A stretch of 64,000 nt of DNA from the NCBI GenBank assembly GCA_900316965.1, contig ONEY01000003.1:1-64000 (forward strand), given 5' to 3'. Positions within the stretch are counted from its first letter, which is position 1. Each line of letters starts with the position of its first letter. A model generated the notes under the pieces. That model had not been told where the DNA came from. It searched no databases and saw nothing but the letters and a program-made list of their open reading frames with translations. Origin of the DNA: an uncultured Bacteroidales bacterium. GTDB lineage: Bacteria; Bacteroidota; Bacteroidia; Bacteroidales; P3. Made by a program: the position numbers and the translations under genes. This document shows positions 1 to 10,265 of this stretch, piece after piece.

Positions 1-1
1 A

Positions 2-427
2 GGCGTCTACCTTGAGGGCGAGCGTGCCATGCTCAACGCCATCCCCGCCAGCGAGGTCTGCCATTTCAGTAAGTGGCTCGACGGCGACATCAGCAACCCC
101 CGCTTTGTGGAGGTCTCCGCCGACAGCCTCTTCACCGCCATATTCATCAACGACACCGTGCCTCTCTCCGTCTCCGCACCCTCCTCTCCCCACTCGCTGA
201 CTCTCCGCCCCAACCCTACAAGCGGCATGGTCGAGATCTCTGCCCGCGAGTCTCTCTCCTCTATTGACCTCTACGACATCTCCGGCCGCCCCGTTTTGCA
301 CTTCGAGCCTCTCTCGTCTTCTGCCTCCCTCGACCTCTCTCTCCTCGCCCCAGGTCTCTACACCATCAGGGCGACAACACAAGGCGGCATAGTGTACACC
401 GACAAACTTCTCGTGAAAAGACAATAA
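2..427 (+). CDS. T9SS type A sorting-domain protein, C-terminal part
   Basis: This is the last 141 residues of a protein that begins before the window. The piece opens with a Bacterial-repeat/InlB-like module, recognisable by FSKWLDGDISNPR followed by VEVSADSLFTAIF. After a Ser/Pro linker comes a typical type IX secretion C-terminal domain with the signatures LRPNPTSG, IDLYDISGRPV and LAPGLYTIRA, ending in KLLVKRQ. Such domains send the protein across the outer membrane and are removed or linked to surface LPS. The coding strand is strongly C/T-rich. The cargo function cannot be told from this part. A related module plus sorting domain recurs in the gene at 62153-63661. Confidence 0.85.
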   Translation, partial: GVYLEGERAMLNAIPASEVCHFSKWLDGDISNPRFVEVSADSLFTAIFINDTVPLSVSAPSSPHSLTLRPNPTSGMVEISARESLSSIDLYDISGRPVLHFEPLSSSASLDLSLLAPGLYTIRATTQGGIVYTDKLLVKRQ

Positions 428-556
428 AACCAAGAAACCCTATCCGTCAGCCTTGTAGTTGTTCCGCCCAATTTATCGACAATGCGCTTTCAAAAATTAT
501 GTTGTATTTGTCAAGGACCAGTCACAACAAAGCGACACATTTGGCGTTATGCTGAT

Positions 557-1306
557 ATGAACAGTCTATCGAAAAACCAACTAAAAAATCTGATCGCCTT
601 CCGTCAGCAGAAACGCTGCGATGAAGATGGTGTTTTCGTCGTTGAGGGCGTCAAGATGTGCGACGAGGCTTTGCAATCGAGTTTCAAAATAATTACAATA
701 TGCGGCACCACGGAGTATTTACAATCACATCGCTCCATACTGCCGCCAAGCAGCGATATTTATGAAGTAAACGGCGAGCAACTAGAGCGTCTCAGCAACC
801 AGCGCACCCCTAACAAGGTGTGGATGCTTGTTGAAAGAGTCTACCCAGCGCCAAACACAACAGCAAACACTCTCGTATTAGCTCTCGACGGACTACAAGA
901 CCCTGGGAACATGGGCACAATAATGCGTACCGCCGACTGGTTCGGCATAAGAAGGATTGTGTGCAGCCACGACACTGTGAGTTGTTACAATCCCAAAGTG
1001 GTACAGTCTTCAATGGGGGCAATATTCCGCACAAATGTGGAATACTGCGACCTCGCCGAAAAACTTGACAGCCTGTCGAAGGAAGGCTTCTCTATTTATG
1101 GCGCGATGCTTGACGGCGAGAGCATTTACAAGGCGGAAAAAAAGAGTCCTTCGGTGCTGGTGATTGGCAACGAAGGACATGGTATAAGCGAAAAAATCTC
1201 GTCGAAGATAGAGCGACGTTTAACCATCCCCAACATAGGAGGCACATGCGAGTCGCTCAACGCCGCTGTGGCTACAGCAATATTGGTCAGCGAATTCTAT
1301 CGATAG
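557..1306 (+). CDS. TrmH/SpoU family RNA 2'-O-methyltransferase
   Basis: A 249-residue SPOUT methyltransferase that should methylate a ribose 2'-OH in rRNA or tRNA using SAM. The N-terminal part (about 1-95) matches the SpoU substrate-binding domain (LIAFRQQKRCDEDGVFVVEG). The catalytic domain shows motif 1 (GLQDPGNMGTIMRTADWFG), motif 2 (VIGNEGHGIS) and motif 3 (IPNIGGTCESLNAAVATAI), which together form the knotted SAM site. The frame is open upstream to an ATG at 482, but the ATG at 557 (MNSLSKNQLKNL) is where family members begin. The 3' end overlaps the convergent hldD gene by 10 bp. The exact RNA target is not known. Confidence 0.88.
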   Translation: MNSLSKNQLKNLIAFRQQKRCDEDGVFVVEGVKMCDEALQSSFKIITICGTTEYLQSHRSILPPSSDIYEVNGEQLERLSNQRTPNKVWMLVERVYPAPNTTANTLVLALDGLQDPGNMGTIMRTADWFGIRRIVCSHDTVSCYNPKVVQSSMGAIFRTNVEYCDLAEKLDSLSKEGFSIYGAMLDGESIYKAEKKSPSVLVIGNEGHGISEKISSKIERRLTIPNIGGTCESLNAAVATAILVSEFYR

Positions 1307-2274
1307 ATATCGCTCCCCATAAGGTAACCTCCAACATACTGTTCCACACCATCCGGCACAGAGGCAAAAGGAGCGTCATAGCCCACACTGCGCAGCTTTG
1401 TGAGATCGGCCTGAGTGAAATACTGATACTGATGACGCACAGACTCTGGCATATCAATATATTCGATAACAGGGTCTAAACCCATAGTACGAGCCACGCT
1501 CTGTGCGACAACATTGTAGGATGTAGCATTCCCTGTGCCCACATTGAAGAGTCCACTGACATCGCGGTGCTCCAACATCCACAGCATGACATTGACACAG
1601 TCGCCAACCCAGACAAAGTCGCGCCTCTGCTCGCCATCGGCGAAATCATCTCGATAAGATTTGAACAGGCGTACTTTCCCTGTTGTGCGAAATTGCTCGT
1701 AAAAATGACGCATCACACTCATCTGCATACCTTTATGATACTCATTAGGACCATATACGTTGAAAAACTTGAGTCCAACAACCTGAGTAGCGCTACCTCC
1801 AATGGCTGAGGCAATATATTTGTCGACAGAATTCTTGCTCCAACCATAGGGATTGAGTGGTCGCAGGGAACTTATAAACTTCAAGTCGTCTCGGTCTACA
1901 AAACCATGTTCGCCACCTCCGTATGTGGCAGCAGAAGAGGCATATATAAGTGGAGTATTGTGGGCAATACAGAAATCGAACAATTTGACTGTGAGTTGAA
2001 AATTGGAACGCACTATTAGGTCAACATCTGTCTCGGTGGTAGAGGATATGGCTCCAAGATGCATCACCGCTTCTATATCTGATGGATGCTTTTCCAGCAA
2101 CATGTCTATCTGCGATGGAAGAAAAAACTGCAACGCACCTCTTTTTGCCACGTTCCGCCATTTGTCGCCCTTGCCAAATTCGTCTACAACGGCAATGTCG
2201 CGATATCCTCTATGCTCCATCTCCGCCAAGAGATTCGAACCTATGAATCCGCATGCCCCAGTTACAATATACAT
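1297..2274 (-). CDS. hldD: ADP-L-glycero-D-manno-heptose 6-epimerase
   Basis: This 325-residue short-chain dehydrogenase/epimerase converts ADP-D-glycero-D-manno-heptose to the L,D-isomer, the last step of heptose supply for the LPS inner core. The NAD(P)-binding GACGFIGSN glycine loop sits at residues 6-14, and the YGWSK motif supplies the catalytic Tyr and Lys. HldD-type signatures include HLGAISSTTETD, SSAATYGGGEHGF, VYGPNEYHKG and RRDFVWVGDCV. The length is normal for the family. It converges on the TrmH gene with a 10-bp overlap, so the two transcripts share 3' ends. Confidence 0.9.
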   Translation of the reverse strand: MYIVTGACGFIGSNLLAEMEHRGYRDIAVVDEFGKGDKWRNVAKRGALQFFLPSQIDMLLEKHPSDIEAVMHLGAISSTTETDVDLIVRSNFQLTVKLFDFCIAHNTPLIYASSAATYGGGEHGFVDRDDLKFISSLRPLNPYGWSKNSVDKYIASAIGGSATQVVGLKFFNVYGPNEYHKGMQMSVMRHFYEQFRTTGKVRLFKSYRDDFADGEQRRDFVWVGDCVNVMLWMLEHRDVSGLFNVGTGNATSYNVVAQSVARTMGLDPVIEYIDMPESVRHQYQYFTQADLTKLRSVGYDAPFASVPDGVEQYVGGYLMGSDIYR

Positions 2275-2353
2275 AAAATGAAATAATTAATCCAGATATT
2301 CCAGATATATTGTCGTCCTTGAAATAAATGAATGGAAAATAAAATGATTCCTA

Positions 2354-2815
2354 TCACTGTTTTACTGCTGTCATATCTGCAGTGCCTGTAATGTTGCCGT
2401 AACTGCTATTTGCAGCAAGCGTTGCTGTCCATGACGAAACTCCATTTACAGGCTTCGATATTACAGGAAATGTGACATTTATTGTCATCGGAATGTTCAT
2501 GATGGTTTCATTGATCATTATAGGATCAACATGAAGTCCCTTGTCATTTACATATCCATTAGTGGTTTGTCCTGCCAGTGTCAACTTCACATCTCCCTTG
2601 TCTCCATCCAAAACAATGGAAGCATCCATGTCCGACAAAGGAATATCCTGACTTCCTAGAACAGGTATTTGTAAATGCGCTATTGTGCTGACAGTATAAT
2701 TACCTGCGAACTCCTCGGCATAATTCACCTGATTTTGCTGGTCTTCTTTATCTTTTTTACACGATACAAAGGCTATCATAGCCACTGCCATTAGGCAAAG
2801 AATGATTCTTTTCAT
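2354..2815 (-). CDS. Exported lipoprotein, calycin-like
   Basis: A 153-residue lipoprotein. The N-terminus is a signal peptide with lipobox FVSC (Cys at about 19), followed by a charged KKDKEDQQNQ linker. The rest is rich in beta strands and starts with EEFAGNYTVSTI, as in the calycin-like/lipocalin-like lipoproteins common in Bacteroidales. No catalytic residues stand out. A TAACTTTG -7 box lies upstream at 2846-2853. The function is unknown; a small-ligand or lipid-binding role is only a guess from the fold. Confidence 0.65.
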   Translation of the reverse strand: MKRIILCLMAVAMIAFVSCKKDKEDQQNQVNYAEEFAGNYTVSTIAHLQIPVLGSQDIPLSDMDASIVLDGDKGDVKLTLAGQTTNGYVNDKGLHVDPIMINETIMNIPMTINVTFPVISKPVNGVSSWTATLAANSSYGNITGTADMTAVKQ

Positions 2816-2845
2816 GATTATTTATTTTTGGAGATTATTACAATG

Positions 2846-2853
2846 CAAAGTTA
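2846..2853 (-). promoter_or_regulatory. -7 promoter box for the calycin-like lipoprotein
   Basis: Read on the minus strand this is TAACTTTG, a match to the Bacteroidota -7 consensus TAnnTTTG, 30 bp before the start codon. A good -33 TTTG at the right distance is not obvious. Confidence 0.5.
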
Positions 2854-2882
2854 CAAAATAAAATCATACAATATGAAAATAA

Positions 2883-4292
2883 TTACATATTGCTGATTTT
2901 CAAAATCCACGACGACAACATGCTAAGCGCTTCAGGAGCAAAAGTCTCTTCTATATTGAAATATTCGGAAGGTAGGCCTGTGGTGCAATGCTGCATAAGA
3001 TGATTGAGCCCGGGAAAAAGATATGTCTCGGCTCTGCCTGATGTCAGCTTTTTTATCTCTTCTAAATTCGATGGGGGCACCTGTATGTCTTTCTCGCCTC
3101 CGAGCGCCAATATTGGACATTTGACGCGTGTCAGATAGTTTCTATTATCTATTTTCAAAAAGGATTTCATCCAGGGTATCTGCAACTGTGACGATAACAT
3201 TATTGCATCGGCTCGTCTCATGTTTATCTTCTTGCGCTCTTCTTTCGATAATTTCGAACAATAACTATCGGCAACTTGTCGACATAAAGCCTCTACTTTA
3301 CTGGCTTCAGCGGTGTCAACAATAGTAAACATGGCATCTAAACTCTTCAGTCGTATGTCAATTAGTCCCTGTGGAACATTATTTGCCTCATATATAGCTT
3401 GATTTTGTTGTAGCATTATTTCGGCTCCACTACACGACTGACCTGCAAGAAGGACTATAAAAGCTACTCTCTTGTTTCGTGAGGCTACTATGCTGGCTAT
3501 CAATGCACCTTCGCTATGACCGACTATACCCACTCTTTTACTGTTGATATGGGGTTGTTTGCGCAAATAATCAAACACGGCTTCTGCATCGTCGGCAAAA
3601 TCAAGCGTTGTCGCACTCTCAACATCTCCTTTCGTGCCTCCTACTCCTCGATCGTCATAGCGCAACACCGCAACTCCAGCTCGGGCCAAATGGTCTGCTA
3701 TTACCTTAAATGGTTTATGCCCCATCAGTTCTTCATCTCGATTCTGCTGCCCACTTCCGCTCACCAGCACCACCGCGGGATATGTCCCGTCGCCTTGTGG
3801 CAAGGAAAGTGTTCCCGTAATAACTACTCCTGCTTTCTTCCTTGTAATGACGACCTCTTGTTCGCTGTATGGATATGGTGGATTGGGGGTTTGTGGTCGG
3901 TTTAGTTTGAAAATGCCATCAGTAGGTGAAAAATGCATGTTTGAACGCATTAGACCCTGTCGCATGGTCCCCGTGAATGTACCTTCTGAAGCATTCCACA
4001 CCAACACCATTTTCACTCCTGTGGACTTGTGCGTGATACGCATTGTGTCGCCACTATAACTCCACTCCGAAGCTGGCATGGCTTCTGCTGTCTGTATGGG
4101 ACTGTATAGCACTGGACGTATATTGTTGTCTTTGCCTGTGTTTCGTTCAAATGTTATGTTAATGGGCAGCACCGCCTCTTCGAGCATGCCAAGCCACCAC
4201 TTGCCAACGAATTCGTCGTTTATAAATGTCTGCGCGTTGGCAAATGCAGATATAACTATCAATAACAGTGTTATAGCGATTCTTCTCATCAT
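2883..4292 (-). CDS. Exported alpha/beta hydrolase
   Basis: A 469-residue periplasmic or surface serine hydrolase. It has a signal peptide ending ANAQ at residue 21, a beta-rich N-terminal domain to about 140, then an alpha/beta-hydrolase domain. The nucleophile elbow is GHSEG with Ser260. The likely acid is Asp402 in GGEKDIQVP and the base His431 in GLNHLMQ. The oxyanion-side motif VLVSGSGQQNRDE and RYDDRGVGGT are typical of this dienelactone-hydrolase-like family. It is probably an esterase or peptidase; the substrate is unknown. ATG at the second codon is an equally possible start. Confidence 0.82.
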   Translation of the reverse strand: MMRRIAITLLLIVISAFANAQTFINDEFVGKWWLGMLEEAVLPINITFERNTGKDNNIRPVLYSPIQTAEAMPASEWSYSGDTMRITHKSTGVKMVLVWNASEGTFTGTMRQGLMRSNMHFSPTDGIFKLNRPQTPNPPYPYSEQEVVITRKKAGVVITGTLSLPQGDGTYPAVVLVSGSGQQNRDEELMGHKPFKVIADHLARAGVAVLRYDDRGVGGTKGDVESATTLDFADDAEAVFDYLRKQPHINSKRVGIVGHSEGALIASIVASRNKRVAFIVLLAGQSCSGAEIMLQQNQAIYEANNVPQGLIDIRLKSLDAMFTIVDTAEASKVEALCRQVADSYCSKLSKEERKKINMRRADAIMLSSQLQIPWMKSFLKIDNRNYLTRVKCPILALGGEKDIQVPPSNLEEIKKLTSGRAETYLFPGLNHLMQHCTTGLPSEYFNIEETFAPEALSMLSSWILKISNM

Positions 4293-4324
4293 TTGATTTT
4301 TCTATGCTCTTAATGATTCTCTAA

Positions 4325-4951
4325 TCATTTCCACTTCAGTGTCTCGATAAGATGGTCCATGTCTTGCTGTAGATATTCCAACACTGGGGCTAGGGAGTCA
4401 TTGTTGGGCACACAGTCTATATATAACGATCCTCGCAAGAAATGGTTTACACTGTCGGTGGCCCAAAACTGATAGGTCGAGGCTACATTCTGACCTTTCA
4501 GCAGATAGGAGGTCGCATATACTCGCTCTTCCTCGTTGACAAAAAGTCGCTCATCTATGCCCGACGAGAAACTATAATGTTTTGTCAGCAGTTGGGTCGA
4601 TGTGTCTATCTGGCCGGCAAGGTCTCCTTTCTCACGTAGTGGAATATAGGTGAGAAATATCACTCCGTTATAGGCTGGATATTTGATATCAACCCATTTT
4701 AGACGGCGCTCATTTTTCTTCAGTGTCACCAATGTGCCGCTGTTGGTTTCAAACGTGAACGGCAGGTCGACAACATCTATTGCCGACGTATCGGATCCTA
4801 TGTGCATTGAATCGGGCTCAGCATACTGGTGCCCAGGAAAATCAATGCGCATATATCCCTTGGGTTTGGGGGTATACTGTGTGTCACCTCCACAAGATGT
4901 GAATTGTGTCAACATTGAAAGCATCACTAATGACAAGATGAGTTTTTTCAT
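4325..4951 (-). CDS. gldD: Gliding motility/T9SS-associated lipoprotein GldD
   Basis: A 208-residue lipoprotein with lipobox TSCG near residue 20. The GldD signature YTPKPKGYMRIDFP follows directly after the lipidation site, and the length fits the family. GldD is needed for gliding in Flavobacterium and belongs to the set of Gld proteins tied to type IX secretion, where its exact role is unsettled. This agrees with the T9SS cargo genes at both ends of the window. It lies 32 bp downstream of the start of the hydrolase gene on the same strand, so the three minus-strand genes from here to 2354 could be co-transcribed. Confidence 0.85.
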   Translation of the reverse strand: MKKLILSLVMLSMLTQFTSCGGDTQYTPKPKGYMRIDFPGHQYAEPDSMHIGSDTSAIDVVDLPFTFETNSGTLVTLKKNERRLKWVDIKYPAYNGVIFLTYIPLREKGDLAGQIDTSTQLLTKHYSFSSGIDERLFVNEEERVYATSYLLKGQNVASTYQFWATDSVNHFLRGSLYIDCVPNNDSLAPVLEYLQQDMDHLIETLKWK

Positions 4952-4961
4952 AAAAAAAAGC

Positions 4962-4969
4962 TATTTTTG
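4962..4969 (+). promoter_or_regulatory. -7 promoter box for the methyltransferase-like small gene
   Basis: TATTTTTG fits TAnnTTTG and lies 20 bp before the TTG start at 4990. It falls between the divergent gldD and the small gene, so it points to transcription rightwards with a very short leader. Confidence 0.5.
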
Positions 4970-4989
4970 CACAATAAAAAGTAATCTAT

Positions 4990-5397
4990 TTGAATCGTCT
5001 ATCTTTCATATTACAAGCTAAGACTCAGTACAATATACAGTCGCCATTCCTCTTTGACCTCTATAGCAATGTCATCATTCCTAAGGTTGGTAAGAATCTG
5101 CTGCATGGCAGCGGCATCAAAAACACCGACAAGGTGGACCAAATGCTTTTTAAACTAATGGATCACTATGGGGCTGTCTACGTGGAGGAAAAGAAAATGA
5201 ATGTTGACTACGAACTTGTCTATAATGACGGTGCTCATATCGGCTTAATGGTGAAACCCCACAAAAGCATAGATCGCGAAAAAGAATGGGCAAGACTTGT
5301 CAAAGAACAGATTGTTACTCTTTCTGTGGATTTATTCGATATTGGGTTGGTATTCACCTCTCCAAAACTGTCAAAACAGCATTGGCTGCTGCGATAA
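4990..5397 (+). CDS. Miniature methyltransferase-like protein, SAM core missing
   Basis: A 135-residue protein that begins with TTG; no ATG occurs before residue 52. Its N-terminus (LQAKTQYNIQSPFLFDLYSN) matches the start of a Bacteroidota class I SAM methyltransferase family of about 240 residues. Its C-terminus (EWARLVKEQ-VTLSVDLFDIGLVF) matches the end of the same family. The central Rossmann part with the SAM-binding glycine motif is absent and there is no stop codon or frameshift, so it looks like an in-frame internal deletion. It may be a decayed gene or a catalytically dead protein with a new role. The match is from memory of the family. Confidence 0.55.
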   Translation: MNRLSFILQAKTQYNIQSPFLFDLYSNVIIPKVGKNLLHGSGIKNTDKVDQMLFKLMDHYGAVYVEEKKMNVDYELVYNDGAHIGLMVKPHKSIDREKEWARLVKEQIVTLSVDLFDIGLVFTSPKLSKQHWLLR

Positions 5398-5413
5398 ACT
5401 GACATAAATTACA

Positions 5414-6061
5414 TCAGTAATTCAACTTCTCTAGCATGGGGACAAATTTGCAGTCTCCATATTTTTGTATAGTGACATCATTTTCTCCCTCTCCATGTTT
5501 TTCTATTCTGATCATTTCTTGATGTTCGTTACCTACAGGTATTACCATAACTCCGTCGGACTTGAGCTGCATAAGTAGCGCTGGCGGCACTTCGGGTGCG
5601 CCACAAGTGATGATAATGCGGTCAAAAGGCGCATATTCCGGCAATCCCGCATAACCATCTCCTAGAAAACATTTAGCACGGAAACCTAGTTTTTGTAAAC
5701 GGGGCTTGGAAAGGTCGTAAAGCTCTTTTTGCCTCTCTATTGTGAATACTCTCAAACCCATAGCACAAAGCACCGCTGTTTGATAGCCGCTGCCTGTCCC
5801 TACCTCTAGTACTTTCATTTCTGGCTGGGCGTCGAGGAGCTGACTTTGAAAAGCTACGGTTGATGGCTGGGAGATGGTTTGCCCACACTTGATGGGCAGC
5901 GCCTTGTCTTCATATGCAATATGGTCGAGCATGGTTTCTAGGAAGAGGTGTCGTGGCACTTTGTCCATAGCGCTAAGTACGCTCTCCCCAAAAATGCCTC
6001 TTTTGCGAAGCTGATTCACCATCTGTCGACGCCAGCCTTGATGTTTAAATGTATCCTCCAT
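5414..6061 (-). CDS. pcm: Protein-L-isoaspartate O-methyltransferase
   Basis: A 215-residue SAM-dependent enzyme that methylates isoaspartyl residues so that damaged proteins can be repaired. SAM motif I is VLEVGTGSGYQ (about 84-94). The PCMT signatures GQTISQPSTVAFQSQLL and FDRIIITCGAPEVP are present. The start chosen here gives MEDTFKHQGWR, which agrees with family N-termini. Upstream in-frame ATGs at 6070 and 6097 would extend it by 3 or 12 residues and, for the latter, overlap thiL. It directly follows thiL, so translation is probably coupled. Confidence 0.88.
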   Translation of the reverse strand: MEDTFKHQGWRRQMVNQLRKRGIFGESVLSAMDKVPRHLFLETMLDHIAYEDKALPIKCGQTISQPSTVAFQSQLLDAQPEMKVLEVGTGSGYQTAVLCAMGLRVFTIERQKELYDLSKPRLQKLGFRAKCFLGDGYAGLPEYAPFDRIIITCGAPEVPPALLMQLKSDGVMVIPVGNEHQEMIRIEKHGEGENDVTIQKYGDCKFVPMLEKLNY

Positions 6062-6071
6062 TTCTCTCATC

Positions 6072-7118
6072 TCAGTTTCTATAACCTTGGGCAACAAGTG
6101 TTATAGTTGTGTTCTGTGGCGTCACCATTACCGCGGGCATCCCCTCTTCGGTAATATGTCCTATAATGTGGACTCCTTCCATATCTTTCACCTTCTCATA
6201 GTCTTTCTGGTCTATGGTGAACAGCAGCTCGTAGTCCCCTCCACCGTTCAACGCGTTGGATACAGGCAACATATTGTTGCTCATTTCGCTGCATACTCTC
6301 GTTGTCTGATAGTCGATGGGTATGTGCTCCTCGTATACCTCACAACCACAATGTGACGATTGGCATATATGCAACAAATCGGATGCCAACCCATCGCTGA
6401 CGTCTATCATTGAGGTTGGCACAACACCGGCATCCGACAGTTTTTGGACTATATCAATACGTGGCTCTGGTTTCAGAAATCGTTCTAACACATAGTCATA
6501 ACTGTCAAGATCGGGCTGAAAATCGGGGTTTGCCTGATAAGTGACTTTTTCGCGCTCAAGAATGAGAAGCCCCGAATAGGCACTCCCTAAATCTCCACTG
6601 ACGCATACTAAATCATGTAGCTTCGCTCCTGTACGGTATGTGATCTTGTCCTCATCTACCTCTCCTATTGCTGTCACTGTAATCACCATGCCCGAACGGC
6701 TGCTTACAGTGTCTCCTCCAACAAGGTCAATATCATATCGGTCACAACACAGGCGAATACCTGCATACAATTCCTCTAACGCCTCCAATGAATAACGGTT
6801 CGACACCGCTATGCTCACTTCTATCTGTTTAGGCCTACCATTCATTGCGACAATATTACTTACACTGACAGCTACAGCCTTGTAGCCTAAATGTTTCAGC
6901 GGTGTGTACATCATGTCGAAATGAACTCCTTCGGCAAGGGTGTTGACTGTGACTAGTGTCTTCACAGGACTTGTGCCTAATACAGCACAATCGTCGCCTA
7001 CTCCTTTCACTGTCGTGTCATGATGTCGCTCGAAACCATCGGATAGACGATCCACCAAAGCAAAAATGCCTAATGTGTCAAGCTCTGTACGACCTTCTTG
7101 ATATTCAAGAGAATCCAT
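6072..7118 (-). CDS. thiL: Thiamine-monophosphate kinase
   Basis: A 348-residue kinase of the PurM/AIR-synthase fold that phosphorylates thiamine monophosphate to the active cofactor thiamine diphosphate. The metal/ATP-binding GVGDDCAVL motif is near residue 40. VGGDTVSS, SGDLGSAYSGLLIL, IDVSDGLASDLLHI and GGGDYELLFT are characteristic ThiL segments. The N-terminus (LGIFALVDRLSDGF) is typical. It lies upstream of pcm on the same strand and downstream of eno, from which it is separated by a large inverted repeat (7137-7186) that may isolate the two units. Confidence 0.92.
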   Translation of the reverse strand: MDSLEYQEGRTELDTLGIFALVDRLSDGFERHHDTTVKGVGDDCAVLGTSPVKTLVTVNTLAEGVHFDMMYTPLKHLGYKAVAVSVSNIVAMNGRPKQIEVSIAVSNRYSLEALEELYAGIRLCCDRYDIDLVGGDTVSSRSGMVITVTAIGEVDEDKITYRTGAKLHDLVCVSGDLGSAYSGLLILEREKVTYQANPDFQPDLDSYDYVLERFLKPEPRIDIVQKLSDAGVVPTSMIDVSDGLASDLLHICQSSHCGCEVYEEHIPIDYQTTRVCSEMSNNMLPVSNALNGGGDYELLFTIDQKDYEKVKDMEGVHIIGHITEEGMPAVMVTPQNTTITLVAQGYRN

Positions 7119-7136
7119 AGTTACATTCTAAAACTT

Positions 7137-7186
7137 TAACCTTAACGTTAACCAAAACAATACTGTCTTCGTTAACGTTAAGGTTA
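7137..7186. promoter_or_regulatory. Perfect 16-bp inverted repeat between eno and thiL
   Basis: Left arm TAACCTTAACGTTAAC at 7137-7152 and right arm GTTAACGTTAAGGTTA at 7171-7186 are exact reverse complements around an 18-nt loop. Each arm also contains the self-complementary 10-mer TTAACGTTAA, with centres 30 bp apart, about three helical turns. As RNA it forms a strong hairpin after eno (terminator-like, but with only a short U-rich stretch on the minus strand). As DNA it looks like a double operator upstream of thiL. Confidence 0.7.
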
Positions 7187-7208
7187 TAGTGATTGTAAAT
7201 AATAATTA

Positions 7209-8912
<1,704 letters not shown>

Positions 8913-10265
8913 ATGGCAACTATCAAAAACAAAAAAATCTCCGATTTCCCCAAATCTACAGGCCCTGTGCGCATCTCCACATGGAAAAATCGTGTCATCA
9001 TTTCCGCTAAAGGCGAAACGGGATTCGTCTCTACTCCCTCTCGTAAGTTCAACGCCGCGCGTTTCTCTCTTCTCCGAAAACTTTTCAGCCCTACACGTCT
9101 CTTCGTGAAGGCTGGATTCGCTCATTTTAAAGGACGTCCCTCCGATCGTGCCCTCAAACTTAACTACCGCTCTGCTTTCCCTCAACGCTCCTCCTCTGTC
9201 AAACTTTGTTTCCCCAACATCGTCTTCTCTGAAGGCTCTCTGCCTATTCCTTCCAACCTCAAGGCTTCTGCCCTCTCTTCTAACATTATTCTCTTCTCTT
9301 GGTCCGACAGTTTCTGTGCCGACGCTTCTCTCATGGTCCTCCTTTACAACCCCGAACTCAACCAGGCTATCGTCAACCTTTCTCTCTCTCTTTGCGACAC
9401 TCACCATGCTCGTCTCTCCTACGCACCTCACTGGAAAGGCTCTTCCTGCCATATCTATGCAGCTCTCCACGGCAAAAACGACAACAGCCCTTCTGTCTAC
9501 CTCGGCCTCTTTCCTCTCAACCCCTCTTCTCTTTCCGAGTTCGACAATTCCTCTCTCTTCTTCGCTCGTAAAAACAGACCTTACAAACGTCACCAACCTG
9601 AGGATTTCTCTGTCAACGGCATCTCTGGCAAAATGGGACCTCTCAACTTTTTCACAAAAAAAGGTGGCTCCGTAATCGTTCGGGCCAACCCGCGTCGCTA
9701 CACTCCCCAAACTCTTCCTGAACAACAAGCATGCCATCGCTTCAAAATAGTCAGCCATTTCCTCTACACTATGCACCCGTTCGTCAAAATCGGCTTCAAC
9801 TTCTCCAACTCTACTACTCTTCCTCACAATGCTGCCATGCGCGCCAACCTCTCTCGTGTCGTTGGCGGCTCCTGGCCCAATTATTCCATCCTTTTCGATA
9901 AAGTAATCCTATCTGATGGCTCTCTGCCGTCTCCGACTAATGTCAAAACTTCTCTCTTGCTTTCTCCTCGCGAAACGTCTCTTCTCATTTCTCTCTCTGC
10001 TCCCAATAAGGCCGACCAAATCATCGTAGGTCTCTACAACCCTTATCTCGACACAGCCCTGATCAAGTCTTTTATCATATCTCAATCTCTCACATCCTTA
10101 CTTCTTCCACTTCCTCTCTCGTGGATACACAACGACAGCCCTACATCCAACAACAATGCAATCTTTCATCTCTACCTCTCCTCTGTTTCCCAGCATTCCT
10201 CATTTCCAAAACCTACCTTTCTTTCTTCGCCCTCTTTATATTTCCCTGTTACTCTACACCCCTAA
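8913..10265 (+). CDS. Tandem DUF6266-like protein
   Basis: A 450-residue protein made of two diverged copies of a Bacteroidota domain I recognise as DUF6266. Copy 1 (about 1-220) starts MATIKNKKISDF and contains FPNIVFSEGSLPIPSN and LLYNPELNQAIV. Copy 2 (about 225-450) starts VNGISGKMGPLNFF and contains HNAAMRANLSRVVGGSWPNY, DKVILSDGSLPSPTN and VGLYNPYLDTAL. Known members are usually single-domain proteins of about 210 residues with unknown function. No signal peptide is visible. The coding strand is unusually C/T-rich (UCU and CUC codons abound), unlike eno. A 312-codon open frame on the opposite strand is a by-product of this bias. Confidence 0.75.
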   Translation: MATIKNKKISDFPKSTGPVRISTWKNRVIISAKGETGFVSTPSRKFNAARFSLLRKLFSPTRLFVKAGFAHFKGRPSDRALKLNYRSAFPQRSSSVKLCFPNIVFSEGSLPIPSNLKASALSSNIILFSWSDSFCADASLMVLLYNPELNQAIVNLSLSLCDTHHARLSYAPHWKGSSCHIYAALHGKNDNSPSVYLGLFPLNPSSLSEFDNSSLFFARKNRPYKRHQPEDFSVNGISGKMGPLNFFTKKGGSVIVRANPRRYTPQTLPEQQACHRFKIVSHFLYTMHPFVKIGFNFSNSTTLPHNAAMRANLSRVVGGSWPNYSILFDKVILSDGSLPSPTNVKTSLLLSPRETSLLISLSAPNKADQIIVGLYNPYLDTALIKSFIISQSLTSLLLPLPLSWIHNDSPTSNNNAIFHLYLSSVSQHSSFPKPTFLSSPSLYFPVTLHP

